A stretch of DNA of 64,000 nucleotides from the NCBI RefSeq assembly GCF_007997135.1, contig NZ_VORU01000004.1:186001-250000 (forward strand), written 5' to 3'. This document shows positions 61,749 through 64,000 of this stretch, in pieces. This stretch comes from Aequorivita lipolytica. GTDB taxonomy: Bacteria; Bacteroidota; Bacteroidia; Flavobacteriales; Flavobacteriaceae. The notes below the pieces were generated by a model, which was given only the letters and a program-made list of their open reading frames with translations, did not search any database and had not been told where the DNA came from. A program made the translations under genes and the position numbers. Every line of letters starts with the position of its first letter. The first letter of the stretch is position 1.

Positions 61749-62624
61749 TTATTGATTAATATAAATTTCTGAAATAGTTTTTATAATGTTTCCACCGCCG
61801 TCTTTTTCAAATATAAGTCGGGAGGGAAACGCTGAAGGTCTTTCTTCGCCGCCAAAGCTGTAAGCAATTATTCCGTTTTTAACTAAGGGCAGTTCCGTTG
61901 GTTCTGTGGAATGAAGCAGACTGCTGTCTACTGCATTGCGATAATTCCAAATGGTGCTTCGATTTTTGATTTGTAATTTGAAAGTTTTGGGATTAGCGGG
62001 AATTGTTCCGTTTACGTTCAAAATATTTCGTGTATTTCCGTCAAAAGGAATTGTGTTGTCGCCAGCCATTTCCAAAGAAATAATTGCGAAAAGCCCAATT
62101 TTTTCCTTTTCGGAAAAGACTTTCCCTATTTCAGCATAACTAGTTTGGTTTATGGTGAAATCTTCAATAGGCATGGTAGTAGTTTCCAGATCTAAATAGT
62201 TGAAAGAACCACCTTCCGTAGCTGGTTTTTTGTTTGAGAAATAATAGGGAATTAGCGGTTTTGAATTTACAGTCGAATAATTTTCGAAAAGAGAATCCTT
62301 CACACAAATCAAAAATTTCAAAACTGTTGTTTGTGGAAGATTTATTAAAGTTCTGTAAGTTCCTGAATTGGGTGCTGTTTCTTCCGCTTTTGCATAAATT
62401 GTAAAGCCGTTGTTAATAGTTTTGAAAACGAGTCTGTTTCCTTTAAATATCTCTTGTGTTTCTTCAGAAGGAATTATTTGGCAGAAATCCTCAAAATTAT
62501 ATTTACTGAGTTGTTGTTCTTTTAATATCGGGTTACCGTCGAAAGCCATACTGCCATCATCCAAAAAATAATGGTGGTAAACATTTACGCTAAACAGTTT
62601 GCGATATGTTATAGTGAAACTCAT
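61749..62624 (-). CDS. Unassigned conserved eCIS protein
   Basis: This is a 291-residue soluble protein with repeated beta strands and no signal peptide (N-terminus SFTITYRKLFSVNVYHHYFL, then DDGSMAFDGNP). It contains no recognisable catalytic motif. It sits between the terminator and sheath genes and overlaps the former by one base, so it is co-translated with it. Proteins of this size and place recur in Bacteroidota eCIS loci, where I know no published function. A cap or sheath-end component is possible from position. The alternative of a cargo or chaperone cannot be excluded. Confidence 0.6.
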   Translation of the reverse strand: MSFTITYRKLFSVNVYHHYFLDDGSMAFDGNPILKEQQLSKYNFEDFCQIIPSEETQEIFKGNRLVFKTINNGFTIYAKAEETAPNSGTYRTLINLPQTTVLKFLICVKDSLFENYSTVNSKPLIPYYFSNKKPATEGGSFNYLDLETTTMPIEDFTINQTSYAEIGKVFSEKEKIGLFAIISLEMAGDNTIPFDGNTRNILNVNGTIPANPKTFKLQIKNRSTIWNYRNAVDSSLLHSTEPTELPLVKNGIIAYSFGGEERPSAFPSRLIFEKDGGGNIIKTISEIYINQ

Positions 62625-63214
62625 TAGGTATTATTATTAAGAATTCCGGAGATTTCGATAATTGGTTTTCCTTTTTCAAGAATTGCATTGCTATCAATTT
62701 TAACAACGCTTATTTTATAGAGTACACTGGGCAAGGCTTTCCCACCCATTGTGCCCCAGATATAGTTTAGCTGTTCGAATGTTGGCGTGTAGAGTTCGGC
62801 AATGAAGCGGAACTCTTTTATGTTTTCCAATGCAGGAATTGCAGGGTTTAGGGGCGTATTTACTTGTGTGAATATTTTTTTAGACTGGAAGAATTCTATA
62901 ATTAAAGAGATGGCAGTTAGCGAGCGGGTATAAGTACTTCTGTTAGCCGAAAAAAGCGCAAAAACATTAAGATTAATGGGAGCATTTTTATAGATTGTCT
63001 CCCCATTTTTGAATTTTACGTTTGGATTGTTTTTAAGAGCAACTTCTTCCTCTATGTTTAAAAGTGATAACACTATTTTATCATTCATGGTATTGAGTTC
63101 CGGATCATCATGTTTGGAAACATTTTCCAGAACCACAAGATTTGCTTCTGTAGTTTTTTGCTCCAAATATTTTGAAACTTGATCTTTTACTATTTCGAGG
63201 GTTTCGTAAATCAT
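62624..63214 (-). CDS. DUF4255/Pvc16-like tail terminator
   Basis: This is a 196-residue protein whose first 140 residues match the Pvc16 N-terminal (DUF4255) domain: YETLEIVKDQVSKYLEQK, VVLENVSKHDDPELNTMNDKIVLSLLNIEEE, PINLNVFALFSANRS and ALENIKEFRFIAELYTPTFEQLNYIWGTMGGKALPSVLYKISVVKID. In PVC/Afp the equivalent (Afp16/Pvc16) caps the tube and sheath and sets particle length. It is the first gene of the operon, 36 nt downstream of a good -7 box. Confidence 0.9.
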   Translation of the reverse strand: MIYETLEIVKDQVSKYLEQKTTEANLVVLENVSKHDDPELNTMNDKIVLSLLNIEEEVALKNNPNVKFKNGETIYKNAPINLNVFALFSANRSTYTRSLTAISLIIEFFQSKKIFTQVNTPLNPAIPALENIKEFRFIAELYTPTFEQLNYIWGTMGGKALPSVLYKISVVKIDSNAILEKGKPIIEISGILNNNT

Positions 63215-63249
63215 TTTTGGGAGGAACCTTTTAAAACTATTCTAAAACC

Positions 63250-63281
63250 CAAATATATTTCATAGTAATAAACTATACAAC
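63250..63281 (-). promoter_or_regulatory. Promoter of the eCIS operon
   Basis: Read on the minus strand, GTTG (63278-63281), a 20-nt spacer and TATATTTG (63250-63257) give a close match to the Bacteroidota -33/-7 consensus (TTTG, about 19 nt, TAnnTTTG). Transcription would start near 63243, about 29 nt before the first ATG (63214). Confidence 0.65.
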
Positions 63282-63301
63282 AGTATTTTACCTGAAATTT
63301 T

Positions 63302-63388
63302 TAGGGGGTTTTCACTGTTTGCTTCATAGGGAAAACCCTTTTAAACTTATAGGAAAATTCCTATTATCATAGGGGGTTTTCCCTGTTT
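63302..63388. promoter_or_regulatory. Cluster of G-tract dyads upstream of the eCIS operon
   Basis: TAGGGGGTTTTC[A/C]CTGTTT occurs twice as a direct repeat (63302-63320 and 63370-63388, 18 of 19 bases identical). Between them lie AGGGAAAACCCT (63328-63339), which is the same core inverted, and the dyad ATAGGAA-AA-TTCCTAT (63349-63364). The cluster lies about 60-145 bp upstream of the predicted eCIS start site and 75-160 bp upstream of the divergent gene at 63463. It looks like multiple binding sites of one regulator. Confidence 0.65.
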
Positions 63389-63462
63389 ATTAGCTTCAAA
63401 AAGCACTTTTTTGATTGTTTTTACTACATTCGTTCCTATTAACTTCTAAACCATTAACAATT

Positions 63463-63813
63463 ATGTCAAAGCCATCAAATTGTATTACCGTCGTTCAAGC
63501 GAGGCAACTACAGGATAACTGGGTAGCAACACGTGCGGTAGATATTGAGCGCGCAATGGGTTCTGCGGATACTCGTGAATTTTTGTTCAGCGTTGCGGAA
63601 CTTGAGCAGTTTTTGAATTACATAAAAAATAGTTCCAGCATGGGGCCGCAGCCTGGCGTGCGTATTTATTTTGGAGCGTATGATAATGATGCTTCAGACA
63701 AAGCGACCGTATTTTTAGCTCCAACTTTAGGCATTACGGAAGGTTCACCAAATAATTATAATTTGGAGCCTTTGAATAAAAGTATTGGTGGCCATCCTCC
63801 GAAAAATTATTAA
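63463..63813 (+). CDS. Conserved hypothetical protein of Flavobacteriaceae
   Basis: This is a 116-residue soluble protein with no signal peptide. I start it at the ATG at 63463, because the in-frame upstream residues (mostly Leu, Ser and Phe) do not look conserved. Family-like features are SKPSNCITVVQARQLQDNW, a helix ending DIERAMGSADTREF, VAELEQFLNYIKNSS and the strand GVRIYFGAYDNDASDK. Proteins with this N-terminus and the P-G-V-R-I-Y-F-G-A-Y core recur in flavobacteria. Function unknown. It is followed 6 nt later by a gene for a membrane protein, and the two are probably co-transcribed. It is divergent from the eCIS operon. Confidence 0.7.
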   Translation: MSKPSNCITVVQARQLQDNWVATRAVDIERAMGSADTREFLFSVAELEQFLNYIKNSSSMGPQPGVRIYFGAYDNDASDKATVFLAPTLGITEGSPNNYNLEPLNKSIGGHPPKNY

Positions 63814-63818
63814 CTGGG

Positions 63819-64000
63819 GTGTTGGCAATATTAATTATACATCTTCTCGAGTTTTTAGCATTTCTCGCTGGGCTTTTCTATTATTTTAAAAATAAATCCA
63901 GACCAACATATTACTTGGTTTGGTTTTTGGGAATTACCGTTTTTTTTGAAATTTTCGGATGGTACGTAGTATTGATAAGTAATGGTCCTTTATATTTTTT
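63819..64000 (+). CDS. N-terminal part of a membrane protein (partial)
   Basis: A GTG at 63819, 6 nt after the previous stop, opens a frame to the window edge. About 60 residues hold two hydrophobic segments (LAILIIHLLEFLAFLAGLFYYF, with a basic loop KNKSR, then YYLVWFLGITVFFEIFGWYVV). The Leu-Glu and Glu-Ile-Phe-Gly-Trp placements within the helices suggest a multi-spanning sensor-type membrane protein of a kind found beside the preceding gene family in flavobacteria. The start could instead be at the first ATG further in, if one exists beyond the edge. Confidence 0.6.
   Translation, partial: MLAILIIHLLEFLAFLAGLFYYFKNKSRPTYYLVWFLGITVFFEIFGWYVVLISNGPLYF

Noticed and set aside
45924-63214. 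Type VI secretion system or prophage
   Set aside because: VgrG-, PAAR- and gp25-like proteins occur in both, but there are no TssJLM membrane-complex genes, no capsid, terminase, portal, integrase or lysis genes. DUF4255, DUF5908 and the LysM adaptor point to an eCIS.

Overview
The window looks like chromosomal DNA of a marine-type Flavobacteriaceae (Bacteroidota). This rests on low GC, type IX secretion sorting tails on two very large secreted proteins, a TonB-dependent receptor with a carboxypeptidase-regulatory-like N-terminus, -7 promoter boxes of the form TAnnTTTG, 2TM-domain proteins, two ECF sigma/anti-sigma pairs and almost no Shine-Dalgarno sequences. A genus cannot be fixed from the sequence alone. 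No tRNA, rRNA, CRISPR array, insertion sequence or integrase was recognised.

Layout. 1-8.3 kb: housekeeping and accessory genes (TRIC-type channel, a MazF-like toxin with its antitoxin, a cyclophilin lipoprotein head-to-head with a CoA-type Nudix hydrolase, an acyltransferase, an ECF sigma factor with a membrane partner, NDH-2, a membrane-bound class III nucleotidyl cyclase, a mini HTH regulator). 8.4-15.2 kb: a TonB-dependent receptor, two small exported proteins, and a LytS-like kinase / 2TM proteins / LytTR regulator cluster. 15.2-21 kb: a LETM1-related protein, two DUF4331-type exported proteins, a TPR lipoprotein and an ECF sigma/anti-sigma-K pair. 21-31.2 kb: a T9SS-exported M36 metalloprotease, an FMN reductase, PabB, a cyclase-like/HTH (SatD-like) gene paired with a DUF3307 membrane protein, TilS and a CocE/NonD hydrolase. 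31.4-36 kb: a glycolytic block (pfkA, gap, sugar kinase, pgi). 36.2-45.9 kb: a T9SS adhesin-like protein, a YifB-type AAA protein, an M16 protease and a DUF2891 lipoprotein.

45.9-63.2 kb, minus strand: a single tightly packed operon for an extracellular contractile injection system (eCIS, Afp/PVC/MAC-like). Read 5'->3' it encodes a DUF4255/Pvc16-like terminator, an unassigned 291-aa protein, one sheath, two tubes, a tiny DUF5908 protein, a LysM adaptor, a VgrG-like spike, a PAAR tip, a gp25 wedge, a baseplate J protein, an Afp12-like baseplate protein, an unassigned 873-aa protein, a small gene split by an in-frame stop, and a tape-measure protein. Opposite-strand genes bound the operon on both sides, and no AAA+ ATPase or obvious toxin lies in it. 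A good Bacteroidota promoter and a cluster of G-tract dyads sit at its head.

Beyond the genes, several intergenic regions hold arrays of 7-bp units whose sequence differs from locus to locus while the period of 7 is kept. Four of them end 1-4 bases before a start codon. A separate 29-bp tandem repeat overlaps the promoter of the SatD-like/DUF3307 pair. With the interrupted small eCIS gene, these are the least ordinary signals here.
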